Origin: Larix sibirica
Lineage: Eukaryota; Streptophyta; Pinopsida; Pinales; Pinaceae
DNA: 10,515 bases
NCBI GenBank assembly: GCA_004151065.3
Contig: NWUY0300024166.1
Coordinates: 45,738 to 56,252 of the forward strand
Direction of reading: 5' to 3'
The position numbers were made by a program, and so were the translations under genes. A model generated the notes under the pieces. It was given only the letters and a program-made list of their open reading frames with translations. It did not search any database and had not been told where the DNA came from. Position 1 is the stretch's first letter; each line of letters begins with the position of its first letter. Below are positions 1 to 7,915 of this stretch, piece by piece.

Positions 1-337
1 TGAAAATTATATTGCTATGTTAAAAATCTAACAAGGAGTTCTGCTCGAGTGTTTGTACCACACCCCCCTCCCATATTAATCTTGAATTGGTGGTTCTTAT
101 TTATCTCCAATATGATTCCAATACTACATTTCCATTCAATACCCTGACTTGCCCCGTCAAAAATCCCTGTAGGAGTGTCATCCCTAAGTTGGGGGGCTTT
201 AACTTTCTAATCTTGATGCTCCTTCCCACCACTTGCTCCATGGGTGAAAGCCCCCGAATCCTTTGGGATACTAGATTGACACGGTTTTTTTCTTTAAACG
301 GGACTTGGTTTCTATGAATCCAAATCCACCAACAAAA
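1..337 (-). other. RNase H domain start of LINE-A ORF2, cut by window edge
   Basis: From 337 the minus strand reads WWIWIHRNQVPFKEKNR, the WxIWxxRN linker that follows zf-RVT in RNase H-bearing plant LINEs. After a one-base phase change near 190-170 it reads IFDGASQG, with the presumed first catalytic Asp at 156-158, then SIGIILE and GTNTRAELL at 33-59, with the presumed catalytic Glu at 39-41. A TAG at 15-17 follows, and the rest of the domain, with the remaining acidic residues, lies past the left edge. The GTN.RAEL wording is diagnostic of type I RNase H. Its role is to remove the RNA strand after reverse transcription. Confidence 0.82.
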
Positions 338-417
338 TTAGTTGGGAAATCCTCTAAATGCCCATCTGTTTTAGACTCTATCCATCTCTCCAAGATGGTG
401 ACTAGAGACACTAAGAT

Positions 418-768
418 CTAGGAAACCTTTAAATTTATCATCCTTTTGAGGGTCAACCACACCTTTTTTACAAAGAAACACTGAACCAAAAGGTGATTAA
501 TGCACTCACTTGCAGCCATACATAGCACACAAATATTAGGCCCACAACCACCTCTCTTCATGAAATTGCTCCAGGTAAGTGCCTTATTTGCTAATGCCAA
601 CCATAGAAATAATATGATCTTAAGGGGATCCCTCCACTTCCAAATGACCTTATGCCACCAACAGGCCTCCTCCACCATCTCAGAATAAAGTATGGATTGA
701 TAAGCCAACTTAACCACCACCTAGCCATTTTTTTTATTCCATGATCATGCAAGAGTATCCTCCCCCTA
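418..768 (-). other. zf-RVT-like zinc-binding segment of LINE-A ORF2
   Basis: After DTLA*SWNKKNG*, which matches the family's DTL.W..N..G box with two stops, 720-418 reads VVVKLAYQS, then WWHKVIWKW, PLKIILFLWLAL, TWSNFMKRG, and a Cys/His cluster CVLC (about 531-520) with H-x4-C (about 490-479). This is the layout of the zf-RVT domain that ends many plant non-LTR reverse transcriptases, where it is thought to bind nucleic acid. The putative zinc ligands are intact although the frame upstream is broken. Confidence 0.88.
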
Positions 769-879
769 AGAGAGAAAACACTTAGAATGATTTAAATCCT
801 TCCCATAAGAGTCCCATTCAAGGGTCACAGGCCCACACAACCATAGGGTTCCATTGTTGAACCACCTTTGGTCCATCCC

Positions 880-1563
880 TCACTCCAAGGATACATGTGC
901 CAAAGCATATATACCTTTATTTTCCAATACTTCCAATAGACCTGAGGATAATTTATAAACTATTGGTCCCCCCATCCAAGCGTCTTTTCCCACTTTGACC
1001 TTAACCCCATCACCAATCCTCCATACCAACCATTTTTGGATGACTAGAAAATATTTCAGTAATCCATCCCATAAATTTGAGCCATTGGACGCCTTCTTTG
1101 GATTTGATCTGACCCATACATCAACTGATAATCCGTTGAGATATTTGTCCCTCATTAATCTGCTCCATAAAGTTGTATTAGTCAGACAACACCACAACCC
1201 CTTTGTAGCAAGAGCCTACTTAAACTTGTATATGTTCATAAAACCTCATCCCATGTGTGTCTTCAATTGAGCTAGTCTCTCCCATTTGATCAAATGTATC
1301 CCATTCTTTTCCTTCTTCCTTGTCCACAGAAAATTGAATCACTTTTGTCTTATCTTATCAAGGATCAAAATAGGCACCTTTTCCAAGGTCAACCAGCATA
1401 CAGGTATACCTTCCAATACTGATTTTACAAACACCATTCTTCCTACAAGTGATAGCCACCTGTGACACCAATTTTCAGACCTCCTATCCACTTTCTTGAG
1501 TAGCCAGTCCTAATATTCCTTAGAGTAGCAGTTTGGATTCAATGGGTACCCCAGGTACCTAAA
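880..1563 (-). other. RT thumb / connection segment of LINE-A ORF2
   Basis: A single phase from 1563 gives RYLGYPLN (1563-1537), the usual YLG.PL box after the RT palm, then WLSLVGRMVFVKSVLEGIP, FNFLWT, a KW.RLAQ.K...G*GF region (around 1290-1245) and ALATKGLWCCLTNTTLW. The open part 1197-880 continues with KYL, the WRIGDGVKVKVGKDAW segment (family WRIG.G..V..W.D.W) and a leucine-rich stretch. Five stop codons interrupt 1563-880 without any shift of frame, so the segment has decayed mainly by point substitution. Confidence 0.88.
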
Positions 1564-1739
1564 CCCTTCTCCCAAATGGTTTGTTTGAAAAGGGAGAAGA
1601 TCTCAAATATCGGAGTAGATTTGAGAATAAATTTATTTTGGAGAAGCATTGACTTTTTGGTACTAATTACCATTCTCGAGGCATTGCAAAAAATATTTAA
1701 AGTAGATTTATATTAGGCCCATTCTTGGACAATACCTTA

Positions 1740-2800
1740 CCCAAAGAGTAGTACATAATCAACAAATAAGGAGTGAAACAACACATGGTTGGGTGAAACC
1801 TTAACCCCTATAACCAAACCTCTTCTTTACTATTAGGAGACTCGGTCCTTCTACCACCAATCCACCAGTAAAAGCACAAAAAGTGATATGGGGAAACCCT
1901 ATCTTAGTACCTTTTGTCTCTGGAAAAATTGGGTAGAGGGCACATTTACTAACACAACAAAATTTACTGAAGACACACAAGCCATAATCCACCTAGTGAC
2001 ATCCAGACTCAATCCTATATGAAGGTGGATTAGTCTAAGAAAAACCCAATCCACATTATCATAGGCCTTTACTAGGTCTAATTTCAAGAGGACTGCATCC
2101 AATTTCCTTACCTTAATTGAGTGCATTGCTTCTTGTGCCACGCCAACAACATCTAGTATCTTCATGTTATGGAGAAACAAAAATTGTTCCTTAGAGAGGA
2201 AAACTGATAGATATGGCTTTATCTTATTTGAAATAATTTTGGATATTAATTTGTATGCCAAATTGCATAGATATATAGGTCTACAATCATTAAAAGATAT
2301 GGTCCTCGACCTATTCGTAATTTAGTCAATGAAAATTGAGTTAAGGGATCTAGAAACCCTGCCCGGGGACCTTTATTCCTCCACCAGAGCTAATAAATTA
2401 GTTCCAATGAGATCAATAAAATACAAGAAAAATTCATAGATCCATCGATCTAGGCCAAGTATTTTTGCCTATGCAAACCCTAAAAGAGTATTTTTTACTT
2501 CCTCTAATGTGTCAGGACAACTAATCCTGGTACAAGCTTCCACGATAAAAAAGGAAGGAAAATTTTATAACACCTCCAATTGTTGGACATATGGTTTTCT
2601 CCTGAGGCTTGGTACCGATCCATGAAATGGAAAAAAGCTTCACTTTCAAGTTCCTCTTAATTTTTTCACACCTCCCCATTGCGCTGATGTACATCCCAAA
2701 TTGAATTAGTTACTTTTCTTTGTTCAAAAAATTTGTGGAAGAATTTGATGTTACTGTCTCCCTATGCAAGCCAGGTCACCCTACGTTTTAGTCTCCACGA
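1740..2800 (-). other. Reverse transcriptase fingers and palm of LINE-A ORF2 (decayed)
   Basis: Before the core, WLA*GDSNIKFFH (about 2775-2735) matches the family's WL..GD.NTKFFH box with a stop at 2762-2764, and KILGLDRWIYEFF (about 2466-2427) matches the K.PGPDGW box with several substitutions. The core follows: CRPIYLCNLAYKLISKII (around 2285-2230; family FRPISLCN), then a segment open to 1899 holding LKLDLVKAYDNVDW, whose first Asp at 2076-2078 is the first catalytic carboxylate. After a frame change the metal-binding box reads LFVDYVLLFG at 1740-1769. The family has F(A/V)DD here, so the second catalytic Asp has become Tyr. The GLRQGDPLSP box near 1900 is heavily eroded. Confidence 0.92.
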
Positions 2801-3199
2801 TTCCACTTATACAGATATAAGGTGATACTTCCTAGCTTCCAAATCTCCTAACTTCCTTTCCTCGGCATCAAAGAAGATACCAACTAAGTTCTCATAGTAT
2901 AATCTCTTTATCTCCCCCTCAATATCCTCCAATTTTGCATGCGTCTAATTTTTCTTTGTTCTACTCCATTGTGAATTCACTGATTTTAGAGTCTTCAAGT
3001 TCCTTACCACATGATCCATCGTCGATCTCCCACTGCCTCCAACGAAGGGTTTCCAATTATTTCAGACCAATACAATAAATTTAGACTCTACAGCAAGTGC
3101 ATGGTTGAATTTAAAAGGACACTTGAAAAGAACTTGTTTGAAATCCAGCTTAAGGACAATCAAAAGATGATTCGATAATTTACATGTTTCTACCCAAGA

Positions 3200-3826
3200 C
3201 CTGTATTTGAAATCCCTTTCCATTAATTCTTCTACTACCAAAAACTAGTCAAGTCATCTTTCCACAGCCTCCTCCCCATGCCTGCCATTTCTCCAAGTAG
3301 GAATGAAAGGGGATGGTGTAATGTCCACCAACCCGATATCCACAAAGGACTAAGCAAAAAAGGTTTCCAATTGATCTGATCATGCTAGACAACCCCATCA
3401 TTCCCTGTCACTCAATTAAAGGTTTAAGTCCCCCTTAGCATAACTTTCGAGTCTGCAATAAGTTCATCCTTGAAGCATCTCATCGAGAGCTCTTTTCTAT
3501 CCTGGTGAGGGCCATAGAAATTTATAAACTTCAATGGGAATTCGACCTCTCTTACCACACCACTAAGGAGGATACCTGCATCCGAGCAGAATGAAACAAA
3601 ATTCACCCTCAGAGGATTCTAGGTCAATACTAATCCCCCAAAAAGACCATCAACATCGATCAAAACAACATTCCACCCTAGAAAAATGGAAGCAATCATC
3701 TCCCTCAACTTGGCCATAGAAATCATGGTTTCTTATAGAAACCAAATATCTGATCCTAAACTCCTAATTAGACAACTCAGTGCATTAAAATTTATCCCCC
3801 CCAAAATCCATGATGTTGAGGGATGG
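3200..3826 (-). other. APE-type endonuclease domain of LINE-A ORF2 (decayed)
   Basis: Seen on the minus strand, in order: a decayed start box WILGGIN (3810-3790); FL*ET at about 3741-3727, where the family has LQET with its catalytic Glu (the Glu codon survives, but the Gln before it is a TAA stop at 3733-3735); GLFGGLVLT*NP near 3625, where the family has an SGGL..W.P box and the Trp is now TAG; FINFYGPHQDR at about 3531-3495, the conserved YGP box; and PTWRNGR at 3281-3301, followed after a frame change by a remnant of the RLDRF box. These are the hallmark boxes of plant L1 endonucleases. In living elements this domain makes the first-strand nick that primes reverse transcription. Confidence 0.87.
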
Positions 3827-3834
3827 AAGAATCA

Positions 3835-5032
3835 TCAAGGCACATTGGACAAGGGATTCCCCACTCTAAGGACCATGAAACCATCACTGATACTTCCAAC
3901 ATGAAACTCATCCCCTCCCAAGTCATCACTAGAGCCATGGGATTTACACTCATACTTTGTTTTGGTTGTCAGAGCCAGGCCCCCTTCAACAGCCCCATCC
4001 GTTTGTCTTCCAGAACATGCTTTGATATTTTTCCTTCCCCTGCCACCCTTCTCTAGTTCTAAGGGAGACCTTGAAATTGACCCATTATTCTGGAAAATAT
4101 ATAGGGGCTTCATGGCCATAGAATCTTGGTAAGAGGGTTTTTCAAAATCCCCCAGGGAATTTTGTTTCTCCAACCCATCTTGGATATTTGGGAACAACAT
4201 GTTTGTTCCCACCAAAAAAACCACATGACCCTCTCCCCCAAACCTAGAGAACCCCCAAGTTATAATGCAATATGAGGGCATGTCCTACACAAACCCATAG
4301 TTTCCAAAAATCCCCAAATCATAGTTACCCAATGCACCAGACCCTTTGTCAAAAGATAAGGAATTTGATTTTTTTTTAAATTGATTCTCATCATAGGAAT
4401 TACTAGGTTGAGTAGATGATGATTGCGGCCCATCTTCCAACAATGGTAGAGTTGAAAAATGGGTCTCGACCACCGCAACGTCATCCAACTCCACAGGTTC
4501 TTTGATACCCACAAAAGTGACCAACATTGTCCTGGAATCCTTTGAGCCTACATAAGGATTACCCTATGAGATGCTAGGATATTCCAAAGCTTATTTCGAA
4601 AACCATGGTTCTAAACATGTGCCTTGAAGATATTTTGTTTGATGACATTTATTGCACCTGAAAGGAGCCTTCTAGTAATCTAGTGTTTTGGAAAGGAGTG
4701 ATCTCCGCATGACACCACAATCTCTGGTAGCAATCCCTTTCTTGTGTCCACCTCAACCAAGAATCCAGCCATTCATTTGTCTTCCCATTGCAAGTATATT
4801 TCGTCGAAGTATAAGAAAACAACCAATAGCATTCTCAATGACTTCGAAGGCCTCCTTGCACCATAAATCCAATGGAAACCCCACATCAACACCCACCAAT
4901 GTTGAGTGACAAAGGGATCAGAACGAGGGTCAAATTTGATGTTCCAATTCTTCAATGCCAAACTTGTTGTCTCCCACAACCAAATCCCCTCCTTAAATTT
5001 CTTTTTGTCAGATGGAGAACTTATGTTTGAGT
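3835..5032 (-). pseudogene. LINE-A ORF1 remnant (gag-like RNA-binding protein)
   Basis: The normal product is a nucleic-acid-binding protein that packages the LINE RNA. Reading from the right, 5032-4890 encodes GIWLWETTSLALKNW, matching the G-x-W/L-x-L-x-x-W core of DUF4283. After a frame change, GFPLDLWCKEAFEVIENAIG follows at about 4875-4815, matching the usual PLxxW..E.F..IGN segment, and then LVEVDTRKGLLPEIVV at about 4755-4710. A degenerate CCHC knuckle lies at 4615-4656. The tail, 4281-3835, is open for 148 codons and contains a basic GRGRKNIK stretch typical of ORF1 C-termini, ending in TGA at 3835-3837, just before ORF2 begins. At least three phases are needed to read it, so it is a pseudogene. 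The N-terminal part of the DUF4283-like domain is missing through 5' truncation. Family assignment rests on motif wording remembered from plant LINEs, not on an alignment. Confidence 0.8.
4615..4656 (-). other. Degenerate CCHC zinc knuckle of LINE-A ORF1
   Basis: The minus strand reads CNKCHQTKYLQGTC, spaced C-x2-C-x4-Y-x4-C. The spacing is exactly that of a retroviral-type zinc knuckle, but the third zinc ligand is Tyr instead of His (codon TAT; CAT to TAT is one change). It is preceded by PFR, as in other plant LINE knuckles. Zinc binding would be weakened or lost. Confidence 0.8.
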
Positions 5033-5418
5033 ACTCTCACACATAAGTGGTGCATGATTAATCTTTAATATATCAAAGGTCAAACTTGACCAACTAATAT
5101 GCATGCTCTTAAATCCAAGTTAACAATTAACTAGGAAGGATGAATTTTGACAAATCAAATAATTGTCAATGATGTAGCTCTAGGATCTAGGATTGCTCAT
5201 AATTTACTATGTCAATGATCATCATCATTCATTAGAATTTGTCTTATTATATAACACTTTTGCATGAAATAATTTTACATTAATATTTCCAATGATCCCT
5301 CTTATAGGGCTAGGGATAGGGCTTTAATAATATATTTCCTAACTAATTTATGGTTTTGCATAATTAAAATTAGATTTGATAATCTTCTTGTAACTATCTT
5401 AAATAATTAAAACACCTG
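5033..5418. other. AT-rich spacer, nothing recognised
   Basis: About 390 bp of AT-rich DNA lies between the truncated end of LINE-A and the left direct repeat of LINE-B. No open frame of note, RNA gene, long repeat or promoter pattern was recognised. It resembles in composition the DNA right of 7368, consistent with LINE-B having inserted into one continuous AT-rich tract. Confidence 0.6.
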
Positions 5419-5435
5419 TCAATATGCTTAATAAT
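5419..5435 (+). repeat. Left copy of 17-bp direct repeat (probable LINE-B target-site duplication)
   Basis: The sequence tcaatatgcttaataat is identical to 7351-7367. The two copies bracket a 1915-bp segment holding a LINE ORF1 remnant on the minus strand. A 17-bp perfect flanking repeat is a typical length for a target-site duplication made by L1-type target-primed reverse transcription. Confidence 0.75.
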
Positions 5436-6091
5436 TCTTTTCCATGGAAAATAGTCATATTTTTTCTATTCATTTAGAAAGTAAACGGCACAAAATGTGC
5501 TTACATATCTAACAACAGAAGGATTTCACCACCCATTTGGATTTGGGCCAAAGATTTTGTTGACCACTAAATCCAAGGGAACCTACTATCCCATCTCCTA
5601 AAGGACATCATTCTATAAAGGATTCACAAATACATGACCCTAAGGTCCCAAAAAATAATCATAAAATGAAAAGAAAATTGATCCAAATACTAGCAAGAAA
5701 ACCTTCCGAAGAAGGGGCTACAATAGAGTCTTACAAGATCTTCGGAGTGCCCATTAATTCTTAGAACGTGTTGGGGACGAATCCAACTAGAACTGACATT
5801 TACGCTTACCTTGAGCTAGATACACCATCCCATTAACCTTGACTAAAAAGACCTCGCATGAAGAACCATATAGTAAGCCCGAAGAGGTCCCTCTCGGGCT
5901 AATAAAGGACGTCGATTCCAAGGGACGGAATTTAGAAAGGTCTACAATATGGATAGAATACTCAACCCCTTCCAAAGCACATGAATTGTGGACCTTACAA
6001 ACTCTTAACATGGGTGGGAATGCGAGAGGAGCTCAATGAGAGTGTACTTTGAGTCTTCATGATCCTATGATGCATCTATAGAATAGAGATA
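5436..6091 (-). other. 3' part of LINE-B, unassigned
   Basis: This part runs from the end of the ORF1 remnant to the left direct repeat. On the minus strand 6011-5787 is open for 74 codons, with a KFRPLESTSF and a LVKVNGMVYLAQ segment, but I recognise no domain. On the plus strand 5839-6039 is also open, most likely by chance. It could be the ORF1 C-terminal tail plus 3' UTR, or sequence from another source joined to the LINE. The extreme 3' end is only weakly A-rich rather than a clean poly(A) tail. Confidence 0.5.
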
Positions 6092-7209
6092 CTAAAGATC
6101 ACCATCGACCCCCTCAATATCAATATCCATATGCAATGCATTACTGATAGATGCCTCAATCACCTTCATAACTTCCCTCGAAGACCCCTCAACATCTCGC
6201 ACAAAATCTAGCAGATGGAAAACTGCTACTGGGGAAGTAGGGCCATCAGGTAATGAAGACTGAGAGGTAATGAAGACTGACAAGTAGGGGCCGATTTGGG
6301 AAAAACCATCAAGTACTTCGATCCCAAAGCCTGAGTATGAGTGGAACTCAATAGATTCACTAAAGGAGCCTTCTAGGAGACCAACACAACCTCCTTCCTC
6401 TTCTTGTAAATAAAGCCACGCCTTGGACAATCCCATAAAATGTGACTAATTGTGTGACAAAAACGACATCTGAAGGGAATTTTTTCATAGTCCAAGTTGA
6501 TGGCCCGCTGAATCCCTCGACACTTCACTAAAATGCAATCTGGAATACCACCATTCATTTCCATCAAAATGAGGATTCAAGGCACGTTGTCATGGGATAG
6601 GCCCTTTCTATAGGAGCACGCTTAAACTCCCCAATGGAGTCTCCAATATGACAGAGGACCTTCTCACAGACCAAATGAGGAGGTAAACCCTCCAAATTAA
6701 CCCATAACAGTCGAAGATCATGGAAAGCCCAAATTGAGTCAAAATGCTTAGTCTAAGCAAAGAGAATCAATCCGATCTCACCAAAACACCAGGGACCATT
6801 TGATAGCACCACATCCCCGATCCTTCAGGCGCTCAAAAATGAAGGAGAAAAAACCCCTCTTCAAGGGGGAGATTTTGACCTTACCTGGAAAGAGAGGGCC
6901 CCATGACTCATTGAGTCAGAGTTGAAGGGTTGGGAGAGAGGGCTTCTTCCCACATAAATACCCATAGAACCCTCTATCTCGGAGCAATTATTCACCTTTG
7001 AGGATCCAATTGAACGAGAGGTCAACCTGCTTTCCCCCGTATCGAATCTGAAAGCATTATTTGGAACGAGGCCTAGATCCTGCTTGAAAACCATGAGAAG
7101 CAAGCAATGAATCCCTCTACAAATTTCCAGGATGATTCGCCAAGACATTGTCACTAGAGGGTTTGTGAGCTGAGCCCTTGCCTAAAACCCTAGGAGACCC
7201 GCTCGCCAT
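6092..7209 (-). pseudogene. LINE-B ORF1 remnant (DUF4283-like / zinc-knuckle protein)
   Basis: The likely start is ATG at 7209 (MASGSPRVLGKG), the first ATG after the leader; this phase is stopped after 25 codons and the frame then shifts. A serine-rich N-terminal part (7154-6861) follows. Around 6703-6617 the minus strand reads WVNLEGLPPHLV, then EKVLCHIGDSIGEFKRA, the VWV.L.GLPL......IG..IG.F pattern of DUF4283. Then 6567-6373 gives ILVKCRGIQRAINLDYEKIP leading directly into an intact CCHC knuckle. The tail 6436-6092, in another phase, is acidic and serine-rich. In living elements this protein coats the LINE RNA. Phase changes and early stops make it a pseudogene, though it is better preserved around the knuckle than LINE-A. 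Confidence 0.78.
6427..6468 (-). other. Intact CCHC zinc knuckle of LINE-B ORF1
   Basis: The minus strand reads CRFCHTISHILWDC, exactly C-x2-C-x4-H-x4-C, directly after YEKIPFR, as in plant LINE ORF1 proteins. All four zinc ligands are present. Confidence 0.88.
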
Positions 7210-7350
7210 CCTTCACACTTCAATTTGAATATTATTGCTCCAACCGAGTACAATGCTATCATTCTTGACACAAACAGAGAAGCAACCACTTAAATACTCC
7301 ACATTTAAAACATGAAATAAGAGAGCATAACAAACATAAAAGATGCTCCA
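7210..7350 (-). promoter_or_regulatory. LINE-B 5' leader (putative 5' UTR / internal promoter)
   Basis: A 141-bp non-coding stretch lies between the right direct repeat and the first ATG of ORF1. LINEs carry an internal promoter in this position. No TATA box is expected, and no specific factor site could be named. Its presence suggests the 5' end of the insertion is complete rather than truncated. Confidence 0.4.
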
Positions 7351-7367
7351 TCAATATGCTTAATAAT
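7351..7367 (+). repeat. Right copy of 17-bp direct repeat (probable LINE-B target-site duplication)
   Basis: Identical to 5419-5435. It abuts the 5' leader of LINE-B, and AT-rich unique sequence resumes immediately after it. Confidence 0.75.
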
Positions 7368-7577
7368 CTAATAAAACATTAAATTTATATTTAATTAACA
7401 AAATCTTCAATTATCTTAAAAATAGTATAAATTTATTCCATACAATTTTAATATTAAAAATTCATAACCAAATTATTTTACATGTACTTTTACAATAATA
7501 ATAATTGTTAATCTCCATTGAAACAATGTACTCTAATTTATCATCTGTGCTACTTATTAGTCCAATTCATTATAATT
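7368..7577. other. Very AT-rich spacer, nothing recognised
   Basis: This is AT-rich DNA with short A/T runs and taa/ata triplet runs. No gene, RNA or element end was recognised. It probably was continuous with 5033-5435 before LINE-B inserted. Confidence 0.55.
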
Positions 7578-7915
7578 AATTAAAAAAATGCATAATCTTA
7601 TATCATTTCATGTCACCACGTCCATACATGTCTCAATTAAAATCAATCTTTCTAACCAACACTATTTCATCATAATCAATATAACCAATTAACACTTGAA
7701 TTAAAAAAATGCATAATCTTATATCATTCCATGTCACCACGTACTTAAATGTCTCGATTAAAATCAATCTTTCTAATCAACACTATTTCATCATAATCGA
7801 TATAACCAATTAACACTATCATATATCACTTCATGTCATTTATGTATATTTCTTGATAAATACATCGAGATGATACTATTTCATCAAAATTAATATATGT
7901 AATTAACATTATTTC
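7578..7915 (+). repeat. 121-bp tandem repeat, two close copies plus one diverged partial copy
   Basis: Copy 1 is 7578-7698 and copy 2 is 7699-7819, both starting aattaaaaaaatgcataatc. By eye they differ at about seven positions over the first 117 bp (about 94% alike). A third, shorter and more diverged copy at about 7820-7915 keeps the tatatca.ttcatgtca block and the actatttcatca...aattaaca block at reduced spacing. No coding potential was seen. It may be a small minisatellite or satellite fragment. Confidence 0.88.

Larger units (their letters stand above)
1..3826 (-). pseudogene. LINE-A ORF2 remnant (endonuclease / reverse transcriptase / RNase H polyprotein)
   Basis: A complete ORF2 nicks target DNA, reverse-transcribes the LINE RNA from the nick and, in this lineage, carries an RNase H domain. 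The remnant opens near 3826, about 10 bp after the ORF1 stop; its expected SWN(I/L)RG start box has decayed to WILGGIN at 3810. The endonuclease spans about 3810-3200, a linker and fingers lie at about 2800-2300, the RT core is at 2261-1740, the thumb and connection at 1563-880, the zf-RVT-like segment at 768-418, and the RNase H start at 337-15. The part from 1563 to 418 stays in one phase for 382 codons but contains eight stops, at 1510-1512, 1339-1341, 1246-1248, 1216-1218, 880-882, 766-768, 745-747 and 721-723. Elsewhere the phase changes several times. No functional product is possible. The C-terminal end is outside the window. Confidence 0.92.
1..5032 (-). mobile_element. LINE-A: 5'-truncated, decayed L1-type LINE retrotransposon
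   Basis: Read on the minus strand, the segment shows the plant L1-clade domain order: DUF4283-like RNA-binding fold, zinc knuckle, basic tail, APE endonuclease, reverse transcriptase, zf-RVT-like domain, RNase H. Such elements copy themselves by target-primed reverse transcription in the nucleus. The right end starts inside the DUF4283-like domain; no ORF1 start codon or 5' UTR precedes it, so the copy is 5'-truncated, as is usual for LINEs. The 3' UTR and poly(A) tail lie beyond the left edge, so its target-site duplication cannot be tested here. Many in-frame stops and several frame changes (coding phase shifts between about 3420 and 2800, 2760 and 2450, 1740 and 1563, 418 and 337, and near 190) show it is long dead. 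The exact right boundary, placed at the first upstream stop in the ORF1 phase, is uncertain by tens of bases. Confidence 0.93.
5436..7350 (-). mobile_element. LINE-B: 1915-bp ORF1-only LINE insertion flanked by 17-bp repeat
   Basis: The insertion lies between perfect 17-bp direct repeats, with its 5' end at 7350 and its 3' end at 5436. From the 5' end: a leader of 141 bp (7350-7210), an ATG at 7209, a decayed ORF1 (7209-6092) with a DUF4283-like segment and a zinc knuckle, then about 650 bp of unassigned sequence (6091-5436) ending in a short A-rich stretch on the minus strand (ccatggaaaaga). No endonuclease, RT, zf-RVT or RNase H motif was found in it. A full LINE of this type would be about 6 kb, so this copy lacks ORF2. 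It may be a self-contained ORF1-only lineage, or a single copy with an internal deletion. Its ORF1 wording differs from that of LINE-A, so it belongs to another subfamily. Confidence 0.72.

Noticed and set aside
87-317. Plus-strand open frame of 76 codons
   Set aside because: It lies opposite the RNase H linker of LINE-A, whose minus-strand reading has clear family motifs. No domain was seen on the plus strand.
995-1270. Plus-strand open frame of 91 codons
   Set aside because: It is antisense to the RT connection segment of LINE-A and appears to be a shadow.
3686-4056. Two overlapping plus-strand open frames
   Set aside because: They are antisense to the ORF1 tail and the ORF2 start of LINE-A. 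The minus-strand reading explains the region.
4688-4909. Plus-strand open frame of 73 codons
   Set aside because: It is antisense to the DUF4283-like remnant, with no recognised domain.
5839-6039. Plus-strand open frame (66 codons) as a possible small gene
   Set aside because: It is opposite an equally open minus-strand frame inside LINE-B. No domain, start context or promoter favours it.
7578-7915. CRISPR-like array
   Set aside because: The units are contiguous 121-bp tandem copies without spacers, and the context is a plant nuclear genome.
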